Below are positions 1 to 10,306 of a DNA stretch of 64,000 nt, piece by piece (within the stretch, counting starts at the first letter, position 1; the number at the start of each line of letters is the position of its first letter). Under the pieces are notes generated by a model, which did no database searches, was not told the origin of the DNA, and saw nothing but the letters and a program-made list of their open reading frames with translations. Made by a program: the position numbers and the translations under genes. Where the stretch lies: the NCBI RefSeq assembly GCF_018257515.1, contig NZ_JAERJR010000008.1:79952-143951 (forward strand), given 5' to 3'. This stretch comes from Tatumella sp. JGM118 (GTDB lineage: Bacteria > Pseudomonadota > Gammaproteobacteria > Enterobacterales > Enterobacteriaceae).

Positions 1-185
1 GTGCGCTCGAAGCGCACCAGCTGGCGGTGGAGTATCAGTGCCGTGAAGGTTATTGCGGTTCCTGCCGGGTTAAGCTGTGCAAAGGTCAGGTCTGTTATCG
101 CAGCCAGCCGCTGGCGTTTATCCAGCAGGGAGAGATCCTGCCCTGCTGCTGTCAGCCGGTCGGCGATATCGAGCTGGAGCTGTAA
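1..185 (+). CDS. yfaE: YfaE-type 2Fe-2S ferredoxin, 5' truncated by window edge
   Basis: The reading frame entering at base 3 and ending at the TAA at 183-185 encodes the C-terminal 60 residues of a small plant-type ferredoxin. The cluster motif CREGYCGSC (Cys-x4-Cys-x2-Cys) and the closing segment GEILPCCC with the last cluster cysteine are visible. This matches YfaE, which in enterics follows nrdB and maintains the diferric-tyrosyl cofactor of class Ia ribonucleotide reductase. The start and presumably nrdAB lie left of the window. The longer frame-1 reading over the same bases lacks the ferredoxin motif and is a shadow. Confidence 0.9.
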   Translation, partial: ALEAHQLAVEYQCREGYCGSCRVKLCKGQVCYRSQPLAFIQQGEILPCCCQPVGDIELEL

Positions 186-260
186 TTCTGTCGCCGGGGC
201 GGAGATAATGTTTCGCTTCCCCGGCGTCTGTCGTTGTGGTCTGATAGATGCGTCCCTGCC

Positions 261-540
261 TGTCAGTTCAATGCAGAGTCTTCACCGGCAGAGTGACCGG
301 AAACCTGAAAATAGATCCCACCCGTCTTATGTTTTCCCCGTATCATGTACATCCTTTCCCCGGATCGTCAGCTCCTGCTGAGTTTTCACCGGCAGAGTGA
401 CCGGAAACCCTGAAAATCGGTCTCATCCGTCTTATGTTTTCCCCGGATCATGTACATCCTTTCCCCGGATCGTCAGCTCCTGCTGAGTTTTCACCGGCAG
501 AGTGATCGGAAACCTGAAAATCGGTCCCATCCGTGTTGTG
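261..540. repeat. Tandem direct repeat, about 104-105 bp unit, about 2.5 copies
   Basis: Units begin at 281, 385 and 490, each opening with TTCACCGGCAGAGTGA. The first two copies differ at only a few positions; the third stops after about 50 bases. Each unit contains a CCGG-8nt-CCGG dyad and an ATGTACAT palindrome. The block fills most of the gene-free stretch 186-619 between yfaE and the CinA-like gene. A single related copy of the core lies at 2171-2190 upstream of opgD. Function unknown. Confidence 0.85.
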
Positions 541-619
541 TTTCCCGGTGAAATACCCCGCACTATGGCGGGCAGTCAGCCTGCCCTCTTTAACCGGCGG
601 GATATTGTACGGACGGCGA

Positions 620-1843
620 TCACTGCCCCGGCTCCGGGTCAGTATCCGGCGTCCGGGGGAACCGTTCACTGACTTCCAGCCAGCTATAAGATAGCGGGGC
701 TGATTTCCTCTGTAGCCAGCGTTGCAGCCTGTTCATTGCCACAGTACTGATCAGTTCCTGACGCATGGCAAGCGAATGACGGCGACTGTTAAAGGTTAAT
801 CGTTCAGCCTGAATCCCTTCCGGGGTCATCAATGCGACGCCCAGCGTTTCATTATCCAGTCCGCCGATCACCAGTGCCAGTTCAGCCCCTGACTTCCGGG
901 CCAGTGCTGCGGCACGCTCACCCAGCTGAGCCAATGTTTCAGGTACAGAAACCGGTAACTCTCCTCCCCTGAGCGGGACAGCTGCACCGGCCAGTTGCCA
1001 GTATACTAATCCGGCCGTATACATTTCACTGACGGCAAGAGAGAGTCCGCGCTGTGCAAGCAGAGTCGCCAGTTGCGCAGGCAGGCCTTGCGTTCCTTCG
1101 AACAGGATCCACTCATTGAGAGCTTCGCGGATCTGTTGCCATAAGGCCTCCATCGGCGCTTTCAGACGTTGCGGTCCCGTCAGTTTGATTTCAACCACCG
1201 GCATGGCCGCCCGGTAGCCGATAGTCACCCCATCCGGAAGCGGATAATCTTCCAGCATCGCGGCCAGTGAGCTTTCACCGCGGCCGAAGGTGGTCATACG
1301 CAGACAAAGGGGAGGTTCCGGCAGGCTGAACTGTTTTTTCAGGCGTGGCAGGATCTGTTCGGTTACCATGATCTTAAACTCAAAAGGGACTCCGGGAGTA
1401 AAGAATATCCGGCATCCATTGAGCATGACGCTGAAACCGCAGGCAGTCCCTGCGCGGTTATCAATCAGTTCCGCCGATTGCGGAATTTCGGCCTGTTTGC
1501 GATTCTGCGGCGCCATTGGCTGCCCGCGCTGACTAAAGAAATCTTCAATATGTGCCAGCCATTGCTGATTCATTTCCAGTGGTACGCCACAGGCCATCGC
1601 TGCGGCCAGGGCACTTAAGTCATCGCTGGTCGGCCCCAGACCACCGTTCACAATCAGGATATCCGCCACCTGGCTGCGTTGTGTCAGTTCCTCAACCAGA
1701 GAGTCCAGAGAGTCCCCGACGGTGGAACGGTGTGTCATCACCAGTCCTTGTGAAAACAGGGTTTCTGCCAGCCAGCTGGCATTAGTATCTGTAATCTGTC
1801 CGTAGAGGACTTCATCACCGGTTGATAACATCTCTATCTTCAC
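620..1843 (-). CDS. yfaY: CinA-like protein (YfaY family), 407 aa
   Basis: The protein has an N-terminal molybdopterin-binding-like domain (about residues 1-170, with STGDEVLYGQ and GGLGPTSDD) followed by a CinA C-terminal domain. I place the start at the GTG at 1843 because AGGAG lies six bases upstream and the resulting VKIEMLSTGDEV aligns with E. coli YfaY; the upstream ATG at 1882 adds 13 residues with no similarity. In active CinA/PncC nicotinamide-nucleotide deamidases the C-terminal domain carries an ESCTGG motif; here the equivalent is SEMYTAG, so the catalytic serine appears lost, as in the enteric YfaY branch. Transcribed alone, towards yfaE. Biochemical role unknown. Confidence 0.85.
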   Translation of the reverse strand: MKIEMLSTGDEVLYGQITDTNASWLAETLFSQGLVMTHRSTVGDSLDSLVEELTQRSQVADILIVNGGLGPTSDDLSALAAAMACGVPLEMNQQWLAHIEDFFSQRGQPMAPQNRKQAEIPQSAELIDNRAGTACGFSVMLNGCRIFFTPGVPFEFKIMVTEQILPRLKKQFSLPEPPLCLRMTTFGRGESSLAAMLEDYPLPDGVTIGYRAAMPVVEIKLTGPQRLKAPMEALWQQIREALNEWILFEGTQGLPAQLATLLAQRGLSLAVSEMYTAGLVYWQLAGAAVPLRGGELPVSVPETLAQLGERAAALARKSGAELALVIGGLDNETLGVALMTPEGIQAERLTFNSRRHSLAMRQELISTVAMNRLQRWLQRKSAPLSYSWLEVSERFPRTPDTDPEPGQ

Positions 1844-2243
1844 GTGCAGCTCCTGTATTAAGGGCGGGCACCGGCCGGACATATGTTAACCCTCTGACCG
1901 GAAAAATAAAAAAGCGTCTGTTACTTAAAATACCACCGGCGACACTTTTCAGCTATTGGCCTGACAATGACAGGCAAAAATAATCATAAAGACCCGGCCC
2001 ACTGTCCACCCTGAACGTCTCACCCGGAATTTTCTGCTAACACTCCGCGACAATTAGAATAAAATTTCTGTTCCATGATCACGAAAAAGCATCGCTTCAC
2101 TGATTAATCTGATAAATTTCTTAACAGTGAATTTTAGCGAGGGTGCTCTGTCGTAATATAGGAATGGCGTTTACCGGCACAGTGACCGGAGAACGCTTCC
2201 CACAGCCACTCTACACTTTAACAACAGAGGATATGTTTCCGGC
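1844..2243. promoter_or_regulatory. Intergenic control region between yfaY and opgD
   Basis: This 400-bp divergent spacer is AT-rich (about 1890-2150) and must hold both promoters. I could not place either -10/-35 pair with confidence. At 2171-2190 it contains TTACCGGCACAGTGACCGGA, a near-copy of the core of the tandem repeat at 281-540. No reading frame with a plausible protein is present. Confidence 0.5.
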
Positions 2244-3899
2244 ATGAATCGCAGAAAGTTTATTAAAGGCACGATGGCTGTCTCGGCTCTTGGTTCTATG
2301 ACAGGTTTATCTTCACTGCTGGCAAACCAGGCCTGGGCGGCCGATGGTATCGCTGATGGTACCGCCAGAAAATTCGATTTCAGTCAGCTGAAGCAACAGG
2401 CTTCAGCGCTGGCTAAAAAACCCTGGGCTGGCGCGCCGGGTCCGTTGCCAGAAACCCTGGCTAACCTTACCCCCCAGGACTACAACGCCATACAGTATGA
2501 TGCCAGTCATTCTCTGTGGAACAACGTCCCCGATCGTGAGCTGGATGTGCAGTTCTTCCATGTCGGAATGGGCTTCAAACGCCGTATCCGGATGTTCTCT
2601 GTCGATTCCGCAACACATGAAGCCAGAGAAGTACATTTCCGTCCTGAACTGTTTAATTACAATGATGCTCATGTCGACGTCGGACAGCTGACCGGCAAGA
2701 CCGATCTCGGTTTTGCCGGATTCCGTGTCTTCAAAAAACCGGAACTGGCCCGCAGAGATATCGTTTCTTTTCTCGGCGCCAGCTATTTCCGGGCGGTCGA
2801 TGATACCTATCAGTACGGTTTATCCGCTCGTGGCGTCGCCATTGATACCTTCACTAACCATGAAGAATTTCCTGACTTCACCGCGTTCTGGTTTGAGACA
2901 CCCAAACCTCAGGACACCACTTTTGTAGTGTATGCGCTGCTGGACGGAGCCAGTCTGACCGGTGCGTTCAAATTCACCATTGACTGCGATAAAGACCGGG
3001 TCGTCATGACCGTGGAAAACAGTCTGTATGCGCGTAAAGATATAGAACAACTGGGTATTGCTCCGATGACCAGTATGTTCAGCTGCGGTACCAACGATCG
3101 CCGGATGTGTAATACTTATCACCCGCAAATTCACGACTCAGATCGCCTGGCCATGTGGACAGGTAAAGGTGAATGGATTGCCCGGCCGCTGAATAACCCG
3201 CAACGTCTGACCTTTAACAGCTTCAGCGACGAAAACCCTCGTGGTTTTGGTCTGTTACAGCTTGATCATGACTTCTCTGATTACCAGGACGTTATTGGCT
3301 GGTATGACAAACGGCCAAGCCTGTGGGTAGAGCCTGTCGGTCAATGGGGGAAAGGGGCCATCAATCTGATGGAGATCCCGACGACGGGCGAAACACTGGA
3401 TAACATTGTCTGTTTCTGGCAACCGCAGACCCCGGTGAAAGCCGGCAATACTCTCAGTTTTGAGTACAAACTCTACTGGAGCAGCCTGCCACCGGTGGAA
3501 AGCTCTCTCGCCCGTGTCGGTGCGACGCGCACAGGTATCGGCGGCTTCCCTGAAGGCTGGGCACCGGGTGAACACTTTCCGGAAGTCTGGTGCCGTCGCT
3601 TTGCTATCGACTTTGTGGGCGGAGACCTGAAAGCCGCAGCCCCGAAAGGTATTGAACCGGTGATCACCGTTTCCTCCGGAACCTTTAAACAGGTTGAAAT
3701 ACTGTATGTTGAACCTCTGAACGCGTACCGGATCCTGTTTGACTGGTATCCGGACAGTGATTCAACGGCACCGGTGAATATGCGTCTGTTCCTGCGTACG
3801 AAAGGTGAGACTCTTAGCGAAACCTGGATGTATCAGTATGTTCCGCCGGCAGCCGATCAGCGGAAATATGTGGATGATCGCCAGATGAGCGCTGGCTGA
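2244..3899 (+). CDS. opgD: Glucan biosynthesis protein D, Tat-exported
   Basis: This 551-residue protein matches OpgD/MdoD, a periplasmic protein that shapes the osmoregulated periplasmic glucan backbone (MdoG family, about residues 40-545). The N-terminus has a twin-arginine signal (NRRKFIKG, hydrophobic segment, cleavage near AWA around residue 32), so it is exported folded. The start is fixed by the Tat motif immediately after the Met. It stands alone, followed by a strong terminator at 3909. In E. coli opgD lies far from elaA and nuo, so this location differs. Confidence 0.93.
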   Translation: MNRRKFIKGTMAVSALGSMTGLSSLLANQAWAADGIADGTARKFDFSQLKQQASALAKKPWAGAPGPLPETLANLTPQDYNAIQYDASHSLWNNVPDRELDVQFFHVGMGFKRRIRMFSVDSATHEAREVHFRPELFNYNDAHVDVGQLTGKTDLGFAGFRVFKKPELARRDIVSFLGASYFRAVDDTYQYGLSARGVAIDTFTNHEEFPDFTAFWFETPKPQDTTFVVYALLDGASLTGAFKFTIDCDKDRVVMTVENSLYARKDIEQLGIAPMTSMFSCGTNDRRMCNTYHPQIHDSDRLAMWTGKGEWIARPLNNPQRLTFNSFSDENPRGFGLLQLDHDFSDYQDVIGWYDKRPSLWVEPVGQWGKGAINLMEIPTTGETLDNIVCFWQPQTPVKAGNTLSFEYKLYWSSLPPVESSLARVGATRTGIGGFPEGWAPGEHFPEVWCRRFAIDFVGGDLKAAAPKGIEPVITVSSGTFKQVEILYVEPLNAYRILFDWYPDSDSTAPVNMRLFLRTKGETLSETWMYQYVPPAADQRKYVDDRQMSAG

Positions 3900-3908
3900 T
3901 CATCACCG

Positions 3909-3937
3909 ACGGAGCCTGCGGGCTCCGTTATCTTTTT
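3909..3937 (+). terminator. Rho-independent terminator of opgD
   Basis: Perfect 8-bp stem (arms ACGGAGCC 3909-3916 and GGCTCCGT 3921-3928), TGCG loop, then TATCTTTTT. It overlaps the end of the convergent elaA reading frame. Confidence 0.85.
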
Positions 3938-4386
3938 AACCTCATTATGATGTGATCAATCCCGTCTTCCTGATAAATCTCCCCTTCTGCCACAAATCCC
4001 CTGCCGGCATAAAATGCCTGCAAATGTGCCTGAGCGGATAAGTGTACCGGCAGCGCAGTAAAGTGAAGTCTGCAACTTTCCAGCAGTTTGTCGAGCAACA
4101 GATAAGCAAGCCCCTGCCCGCGTGCCGCCGGAGCGACAATGACCCGCCCGATGCTGACTTCCTGCGGAGCCTCTTCTGTCACCAGGATCCGTGCATAAGC
4201 CACCAGCACACCGTCACGCACCCCGAGTAAATGACGGTTATCCCCCCGCAGATCCTCGCCATCGATATCCTGATAAAGGCATTGTTGCTCAACAATAAAG
4301 ACCTGATTACGCAATGCCAGCATCTGATAACACTCTGCGACCGGTAATTCAGTATGGTGGTAATCTTTCCAGATCATTGGCTGCAT
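3928..4386 (-). CDS. elaA: GNAT-family acetyltransferase ElaA, 152 aa
   Basis: A GNAT acyltransferase of the ElaA family. The acetyl-CoA-binding signature is RVIVAPAARGQGLAYLLLDK; LRNQVFIVEQ and DIDGEDLRGDNRHLLG are typical ElaA blocks. I chose the ATG at 4386 (MQPMIW) because CAGGGA lies upstream and the length equals the family norm of about 153 residues; the open frame to 4656 adds 90 unrelated residues. Its substrate is not established. It converges on opgD and shares its terminator. elaB, which is next to elaA in E. coli, is not found. Confidence 0.88.
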   Translation of the reverse strand: MQPMIWKDYHHTELPVAECYQMLALRNQVFIVEQQCLYQDIDGEDLRGDNRHLLGVRDGVLVAYARILVTEEAPQEVSIGRVIVAPAARGQGLAYLLLDKLLESCRLHFTALPVHLSAQAHLQAFYAGRGFVAEGEIYQEDGIDHIIMRLKR

Positions 4387-5029
4387 GTTTTTTCCCTGTT
4401 TTACGGCGGGTTTCATTATCCGGGTAATCAACCGTCCCGCTCCGCATCTGTCTGCTGATGACTGTAGCAGTAAACCACAGCTCCGGAAAATACCGGTTAA
4501 CGCACTGTCCGCCAGACCACATAATACCGATACCGATACCGGCAGAGAGTCGTTACGCGGTAAGGCGTATGCAACAGATACTGCGTTTGCAGTACCTGAA
4601 ATAAACGACCCGCCCGGGGCACGCCCTGGCCCTCTCCCGGATAACCACCTTGTCATCGAGCCACATCCCGCAATTTACCGGACATCGGGAAAACCTCAGA
4701 CAGATACACTGGCGGGTAAAAGATAACACCCACGCCAGACCAGGTAACGGTACAGATTCAGGCAAGAAATACGGAACCAGAAAAATCATCATCCGGGTTT
4801 CGGGTTCATCTGTTCATCCTTCATCGCTGAGGGGTTTAGGTTCAGGTTCAGGTTCAGGTTCAAATTTAGGTTCAGGTTTGGGTTTCGGGGTCAGGTTTGG
4901 GTTTGGGTTTCGGGGTCAGGTTTGGGTTTGGGTTTGGGTTTGGGTTTGGGTTTCGGGTTCGGGGTCAGGGTTCGGGGTCAGGGTTCGGGGTCAGGACCGA
5001 TAGCATTTTATCCGGCACCTCCGGATATA
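4387..5029. other. Long gene-free stretch between elaA and the nuo operon
   Basis: About 640 bp without a credible gene. The left part (4387-4830) has several overlapping open frames but none with recognisable protein or a good ribosome site. The right part is the G-rich repeat array described separately. elaB and elaD, found here in E. coli, are absent. Confidence 0.6.
4831..4995 (+). repeat. G-rich hexamer array, GGTTCA / GGTTTG type
   Basis: About 165 bp built of near-perfect 6-bp units, first GGTTCA, then GGTTTG and GGGTTTC/GGGGTCA variants. The plus strand has many evenly spaced GG and GGG runs, resembling telomere repeats and well suited to G-quadruplex formation. Translated, it would give low-complexity Gly-Ser/Gly-Phe/Trp-Val repeats, which I take to be fortuitous. 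A related array begins near 63,940. Function unknown. Confidence 0.9.
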
Positions 5030-5030
5030 A

Positions 5031-5057
5031 AAAAGGCCATGGAACCCATGGCCTTTT
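5031..5057 (-). terminator. Terminator of the nuo operon
   Basis: Perfect 12-bp inverted repeat: AAAAGGCCATGG (5031-5042) and CCATGGCCTTTT (5046-5057) around an AAC loop. T-runs on both strands make it potentially bidirectional. It lies 25 bp past the nuoN stop and also separates the operon from the G-rich array. Confidence 0.9.
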
Positions 5058-5082
5058 AATCAGTTACCGCAAAGTAAGCCGG

Positions 5083-6540
5083 TTACAGTAAGGGCTGCGC
5101 CAGCCTGACCAGCGAGATTAACGGTTGCGGGTAAACGCCCAGTAATAACACCAGCACTGCCGAGATCAGAACGACAATACCGCCGGCAGTATATCCCCAA
5201 CTGTTAGTCGTATCCCGATGATGTAAGCCTGGTGCGCTCAGGAACAGACTGACGGTGACACGCAAATAATAGAAAAGCCCGATGGCACTTCCGGCAACCA
5301 CGGCGGCGGTTAACCACCACAAACCGGCATGCACACCGGAAGCCAGCACATAAAACTTACCGATAAAACCGAGCGTGGCAGGGATCCCTGCCAGGGAGAG
5401 CATCATCATTGCCATCACCCCGGCAAGCACCGGACGGTGCCAGAACAATCCACGGTAAGAGTAGAGTGAACCGGTATCGTCCTCATTGCCTGCGCCCGAC
5501 ATCAGGCTGACGACGCCGAAGGCACCGAGGCTGCTGAACAGATAGCCCGCCAGATACACCCCGGCCGTTTCGATCGATAACTCATGCGAAGCCGCCGCCG
5601 TCAGCGCCACCATCAAATAGCCCATATGAGCGATAGAGGAGTAGCCGAGCATCCGTTTAATATTACTCTGGGACAGTGCCATCAGGTTGCCCGCCAGAAT
5701 AGAGGCGAAAGCAATAACGGCCAGCGCCGTTCGCATTCCCTCGCTCTGGCTGACCGGAACGTCCAGGAACAGACGCATCACCACAGCGAAAATAGCGATT
5801 TTACTGCCGGTGGCAAGGAAGGCGGATACCGGCGCCGGCGCCCCCTGATACACATCCGGTGTCCAGAGATGGAATGGAAACAGCGACAGTTTAAACCCGA
5901 CACCGATCACGATCATTCCGAATCCGGTCAGCATCAGAGGTGATGTCAGTGCTGTTCCCGTCATGCTTTGGCTCAGTCCTGCAAAAGTCAGTTCCCCGCA
6001 TCCGGCATAGACCAGCGCAATACCGAACAGCAGGAAGGATGAAGCCGCGGCAGACAGCAAGGTATATTTGATCGCCGCTTCCAGTGAGCCTTTGTGGCGA
6101 AAGGCATAACCTGCCAGACCGAACAGAGGCAACGAAAGCAGCTCGACACCGATAAACAGTGAGGCCAGATGGTCAGCACTCGCCAGTACGATGCCCCCCA
6201 GTACGGCGATGGCGACCAGCAGATAGAACTCGTCACAGTGGTCTTTGAAAGACTTCAGCCAGGGGTAAGCGAAGGTGCAGGTCGCAAGCCCGGACAGAAT
6301 AACCAGCGCACTGTAAAATACCGAGTAGCCATCCACCCGTAACAGAGAGGTAACGTCTGCTCCTCCGCTATGGCCGCTGAACCACAGAGACACCAGCGCG
6401 ATATTAAGACCAATGACTGTCAGCGTAGCGTTCACAAAGTGATTACGTCGCCACGCAATAGACAGCATCACGACCACCACGGTTAATCCGGTGATTAACA
6501 GGGGGAGCAGTGCAATCAATTGTTCAGTAGTAATTGTCAT
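5083..6540 (-). CDS. nuoN: NADH-quinone oxidoreductase subunit N
   Basis: Membrane-arm, antiporter-like proton-pumping subunit of respiratory complex I, 485 residues as in E. coli. It is almost wholly transmembrane (about 14 helices). The family block [20 protein letters not shown] carries the central pumping lysine and TPD motif, followed by [17 protein letters not shown]. It is the last gene of the nuo operon, 6 bp after nuoM. Confidence 0.97.
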   Translation of the reverse strand: MTITTEQLIALLPLLITGLTVVVVMLSIAWRRNHFVNATLTVIGLNIALVSLWFSGHSGGADVTSLLRVDGYSVFYSALVILSGLATCTFAYPWLKSFKDHCDEFYLLVAIAVLGGIVLASADHLASLFIGVELLSLPLFGLAGYAFRHKGSLEAAIKYTLLSAAASSFLLFGIALVYAGCGELTFAGLSQSMTGTALTSPLMLTGFGMIVIGVGFKLSLFPFHLWTPDVYQGAPAPVSAFLATGSKIAIFAVVMRLFLDVPVSQSEGMRTALAVIAFASILAGNLMALSQSNIKRMLGYSSIAHMGYLMVALTAAASHELSIETAGVYLAGYLFSSLGAFGVVSLMSGAGNEDDTGSLYSYRGLFWHRPVLAGVMAMMMLSLAGIPATLGFIGKFYVLASGVHAGLWWLTAAVVAGSAIGLFYYLRVTVSLFLSAPGLHHRDTTNSWGYTAGGIVVLISAVLVLLLGVYPQPLISLVRLAQPLL

Positions 6541-6546
6541 GGCGGA

Positions 6547-8067
6547 TCACGGCCTTGTCATAGAAGTTGAAACGGTAAACCAGTGCTGAATATTACTCAT
6601 CGCAGCATTTGAGGTATCCAGAATCGGTTGCGGGTAAACCCCCAACAGAACCAGCAGCACCACCAGTACCAGAATCATCGTAAACTCACGCACAGACAAC
6701 CCCCGCAGCGGTGCCGGGGATTGAGGCGCACCATAATATGCCCGCTGTATCATGATTAGAGAGTACACCGAAGCAAATACCAGTCCGAACGTCGCAATCA
6801 CAATGATGGCCGGTACCGTGCGGAAACCGCCGGTCAGGATCATAAATTCGCCGACAAAGTTTCCGGTGCCCGGCATGCCAAGGTTCGCTGCCGCAAAGAA
6901 CAGTGAAAGCCCCGGTAACCATTTGATACGCGACCACAATCCGCCCATCAGACGCATATCGCGGGTATGCAGTCGCTCGTAAAGCTGACCACAGAGAATA
7001 AACAGCGCCGCAGAAGAGAGACCATGGGCAATCATCTGTACGACAGCGCCCTGAAAGGCCAGCTGACTGCCGGTATAGATGGCAATCATCACAAAACCCA
7101 TATGTGAAACCGAACTGTAGGCGATCAGGCGCTTGATATCCGTTTGGGAGAACGCCATCCAGGCCCCGTAGAAAATCCCCAGCAGTCCCAGCCCCATGGC
7201 GATCGGAGCAAACTCTGCGGATGCCTGCGGAAATAACGGCAGGCTGAAGCGCAACAGACCATAGGCTGCGGTCTTCAGCAAAATACCGGCCAGATCAACC
7301 GAGCCTGCGGTCGGAGCCTGACTGTGCGCATCCGGCAACCAGCCATGTAAGGGGACAACCGGCATTTTCACCGCAAAAGCGATAAAGAAACCCAGCATCA
7401 GCAAGTACTGCACCGTCGAAGACATCGGCGTATGCAGCAATTGTTCATAGTCAAAGGTCCAGACGCCTGTCGCCTGGTAATGCACCATCACCAGTCCGAG
7501 GATAGCGATCAGCATGATAAGCCCGGATGCCTGGGTATAAATAAAGAACTTGGTGGCTGCCGAAATCCGTGTTTTACCGTCCGAGGCTTTGTGTCCCCAG
7601 AGGGCTATCAGAAAGTACATCGGGACCAGCATCAGTTCCCAGAAGAAGAAGAACAGGAACAGATCAACGGACAGGAAAACGCCGATCACCCCGCCCAGGA
7701 TCCACATCAGGTTCAGATGAAAGAACCCCTGATACTTCTGAATTTCGTTCCAGGAACAGAGAACGGCCATCACCCCCAGCAGACCGGTCAGCACGACCAT
7801 CAGCAACGACAGGCCATCGATCGCCAGATGAACGCTGATGCCGAACGCAGGGATCCAGGGAACAGAGAAAGACGATTGCCACTGCGGAATGCCCGCAGCC
7901 TGAGTGAATGAATACCCTCCCTGTGACCAGAGTAACAAGGAAAGGACCAGCGTTAACCCCATGGTCAGCAACGCTATCCAGCGTGGTGCTCTGACGCCTA
8001 AGCGTTCAGCCAGCCAGCAGAGCAAGCCGCCGACGAAGGGGAGGATAATTAGCCAAGGTAGTAACAC
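6547..8067 (-). CDS. nuoM: NADH-quinone oxidoreductase subunit M
   Basis: Antiporter-like complex I subunit, 506 residues (E. coli 509). The channel glutamate lies in FFFWELMLVPMYF and the channel lysine in FAVKMPVVPLHGWLPDAH, both conserved. The sequence keeps the broken-helix block TDIKRLIAYSSVSHMGF. It sits in the distal membrane arm with NuoL and NuoN. A 104-bp gap separates it from nuoL. Confidence 0.97.
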   Translation of the reverse strand: MLLPWLIILPFVGGLLCWLAERLGVRAPRWIALLTMGLTLVLSLLLWSQGGYSFTQAAGIPQWQSSFSVPWIPAFGISVHLAIDGLSLLMVVLTGLLGVMAVLCSWNEIQKYQGFFHLNLMWILGGVIGVFLSVDLFLFFFFWELMLVPMYFLIALWGHKASDGKTRISAATKFFIYTQASGLIMLIAILGLVMVHYQATGVWTFDYEQLLHTPMSSTVQYLLMLGFFIAFAVKMPVVPLHGWLPDAHSQAPTAGSVDLAGILLKTAAYGLLRFSLPLFPQASAEFAPIAMGLGLLGIFYGAWMAFSQTDIKRLIAYSSVSHMGFVMIAIYTGSQLAFQGAVVQMIAHGLSSAALFILCGQLYERLHTRDMRLMGGLWSRIKWLPGLSLFFAAANLGMPGTGNFVGEFMILTGGFRTVPAIIVIATFGLVFASVYSLIMIQRAYYGAPQSPAPLRGLSVREFTMILVLVVLLVLLGVYPQPILDTSNAAMSNIQHWFTVSTSMTRP

Positions 8068-8171
8068 GGCGTTAGGTTCCCTTTTAGTGATCCGCGGCAG
8101 TCATGCCACCGCGGAAATTTATCAAGCATCGAAAAACAGAAGTGTCTGCACCCTGCTTTTTTTCGCTCACC

Positions 8172-10007
8172 TCAAACCACCAGCATTAACGCCAGCACCA
8201 CGACTGCACCAATGCCCATGGAGGCGACATACCAGCGCAGATACCCGTTCTCACTCACTGCAAGTGCCCTGCCTGCTGCCCGCGAGGTGGTACCCAGCAG
8301 ATCGATCAAGGCGTTGAATGGATCCGATTTCAATAGCCAGGCGATACCCCGGAAGCTTTTGACAAACACCAGGTCATAGAGCCAGTCAAAGCCCCAGGCA
8401 GCAAACCACCAGCGGGAAAGAAAGCGTCCGGGCGCACTGGCAGCCACGGCAGTGACCAGTGTTCTGCGCCCCAGCCATAACAACGCCGCTATCACAATAC
8501 CGGCCACCGCAACGACCCCGGAGGTGATTTCCAGCGCAGCTTTACCGGCCTCCCCGGTGCCGGTATCCGGTAACACACCCCGCAGAGGCGGTGTGATCAG
8601 CGCCCCGATAAAGGTCGACAACACCAGAAGTACCAGTAACGGTAAATGGTGAGTGATCCCTTTGCCGGCATGGGCCTTAATTTTTTCTTCGCCATGGAAG
8701 ACGATGAAAATCATCCGGAAGGTATAGATCGACGTCAGGAACGCCCCGACCAGACCCGCTATCAGCAGCAGGTGATGGCCGTTGGCCATCGCACCATAGA
8801 GGATTTCATCTTTACTGTAGAAACCGGCCGTAATGATCGGTAATGCCGATAACGCGGCCCCCCCGACCAGGAAGCAGGTGTAGACCAACGGGATACGCTT
8901 ACGCAGGCCGCCCATTTTGAAAATGTTCTGCTCGTGATGACACGCCAGGATGACGGAGCCGGACGAGAGGAATAACAACGCTTTGAAAAAAGCGTGAGTC
9001 ATCAGGTGGAAAATCGCTGCATCCCAGGCCTGAACCCCTAAGGCCAGGAACATATAGCCTATCTGGCTCATGGTCGAATAGGCGAGTACCCGTTTGATAT
9101 CTGTCTGAACCAGTGCCGCAAATCCTGCCAGCACCAGCGTAATGGCCCCGATAATCCCGACCAGATGCAGAATTTCCGGCGTCAGCAGGAACAACCCATG
9201 CGTACGGGCAATCAGATAGACACCGGCGGTGACCATCGTTGCCGCATGGATCAATGCAGAGACCGGGGTCGGCCCCGCCATCGCATCCGCAAGCCAGGTT
9301 TGCAGAGGTAACTGTGCCGATTTACCGACCGCACCGCCCAGCAACATCAGGGTTGCCCACGCCAGCAGGTGATTATTGGCGGCAAACTGCTCCGGTGCCA
9401 GGGCGGCCATCTCACGGAAATTCAGCGTACCCAGTTGGTTGTAGAGGATGAACAGGCCAATGGCGAGAAAGACATCCCCGATGCGGGTGATGATAAATGC
9501 TTTCATCGCAGCTTTACCGTTATCCGGATTGGTGTAATAGAAACCAATCAGCAGATAAGAGCACAGCCCTACCCCTTCCCAGCCCAGATACATCAGCATC
9601 AGGTTATCCGCCAGTACCAGAACGACCATACTGGCGATAAACAGGTTGGTATAGGCGAAGAAACGGGAATACCCTTCTTCACCGCGCATATACCAGGAGG
9701 CAAACATATGGATCAGAAAGCCCACCCCGGTCACTACCGATAACATGGTCATCGACAGTCCATCCAGCGTCAGGCTGACCTGAATATTGAACTGCCCGAC
9801 CTGCATCCAGGTCCAGAGCGGTTGCTGATAAAGCGCCTGGCCGTGTGCAAAAAAATCGATGCCGGCATACAGGGTCACCAGGGCTGCCAGTCCGACAGAC
9901 CCGATCCCCACCGTGGCAGAGACATTTTCTGACCAGCGACCGCGGGAGAATGCCAGCAACAGGAAACCCAGCAGTGGCAATAAAATAGTTAAATAGAGAA
10001 GGTTCAT
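8172..10007 (-). CDS. nuoL: NADH-quinone oxidoreductase subunit L
   Basis: Largest antiporter-like complex I subunit, 611 residues (E. coli 613). It has the conserved glutamate in [19 protein letters not shown] and the pumping lysine region [18 protein letters not shown]. The C-terminal third contains the long lateral helix and a final anchoring helix. Its start overlaps the nuoK stop by 4 bp, indicating translational coupling. Confidence 0.97.
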   Translation of the reverse strand: MNLLYLTILLPLLGFLLLAFSRGRWSENVSATVGIGSVGLAALVTLYAGIDFFAHGQALYQQPLWTWMQVGQFNIQVSLTLDGLSMTMLSVVTGVGFLIHMFASWYMRGEEGYSRFFAYTNLFIASMVVLVLADNLMLMYLGWEGVGLCSYLLIGFYYTNPDNGKAAMKAFIITRIGDVFLAIGLFILYNQLGTLNFREMAALAPEQFAANNHLLAWATLMLLGGAVGKSAQLPLQTWLADAMAGPTPVSALIHAATMVTAGVYLIARTHGLFLLTPEILHLVGIIGAITLVLAGFAALVQTDIKRVLAYSTMSQIGYMFLALGVQAWDAAIFHLMTHAFFKALLFLSSGSVILACHHEQNIFKMGGLRKRIPLVYTCFLVGGAALSALPIITAGFYSKDEILYGAMANGHHLLLIAGLVGAFLTSIYTFRMIFIVFHGEEKIKAHAGKGITHHLPLLVLLVLSTFIGALITPPLRGVLPDTGTGEAGKAALEITSGVVAVAGIVIAALLWLGRRTLVTAVAASAPGRFLSRWWFAAWGFDWLYDLVFVKSFRGIAWLLKSDPFNALIDLLGTTSRAAGRALAVSENGYLRWYVASMGIGAVVVLALMLVV

Positions 10008-10306
10008 CCGCGCATCTCACTCACTGAATCGATATTCAGGGTCTGACGACGACGATGTAATTGCAGCAATAACGCCAGCCCGATGCTGGCTTCTGCCGCG
10101 GCGAGACTGATCGCCAGAATATACATCACCTGACCGTCAGCCTGCCCCCAGTAACTTCCCGCCACCACCAGCGCCAGCGCGGCGGCGTTGATCATGATTT
10201 CCAGACCAATCAGCATAAACAGCAGATTACGCCGGACGATCAGCGAGGTCAGCCCGAGCACAAAAAGAATTGCCGCAAGGATCAGTCCGTGTTGCAGAGG
10301 TATCAT
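10004..10306 (-). CDS. nuoK: NADH-quinone oxidoreductase subunit K
   Basis: A 100-residue, three-helix membrane subunit of complex I. The two essential buried glutamates are visible in [13 protein letters not shown] and [17 protein letters not shown]. It overlaps both nuoJ and nuoL by 4 bp. Length equals E. coli NuoK. Confidence 0.96.
   Translation of the reverse strand: MIPLQHGLILAAILFVLGLTSLIVRRNLLFMLIGLEIMINAAALALVVAGSYWGQADGQVMYILAISLAAAEASIGLALLLQLHRRRQTLNIDSVSEMRG

Noticed and set aside
281..540. CRISPR array
   Set aside because: The units are near-identical over their full 104 bp with no variable spacers.
4650..5003. Open frames through the G-rich array encoding Gly-Ser or Trp-Val repeats
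   Set aside because: They arise from the period-6 repeat, which keeps frames open; no ribosome site and no sensible protein outside the repeat.
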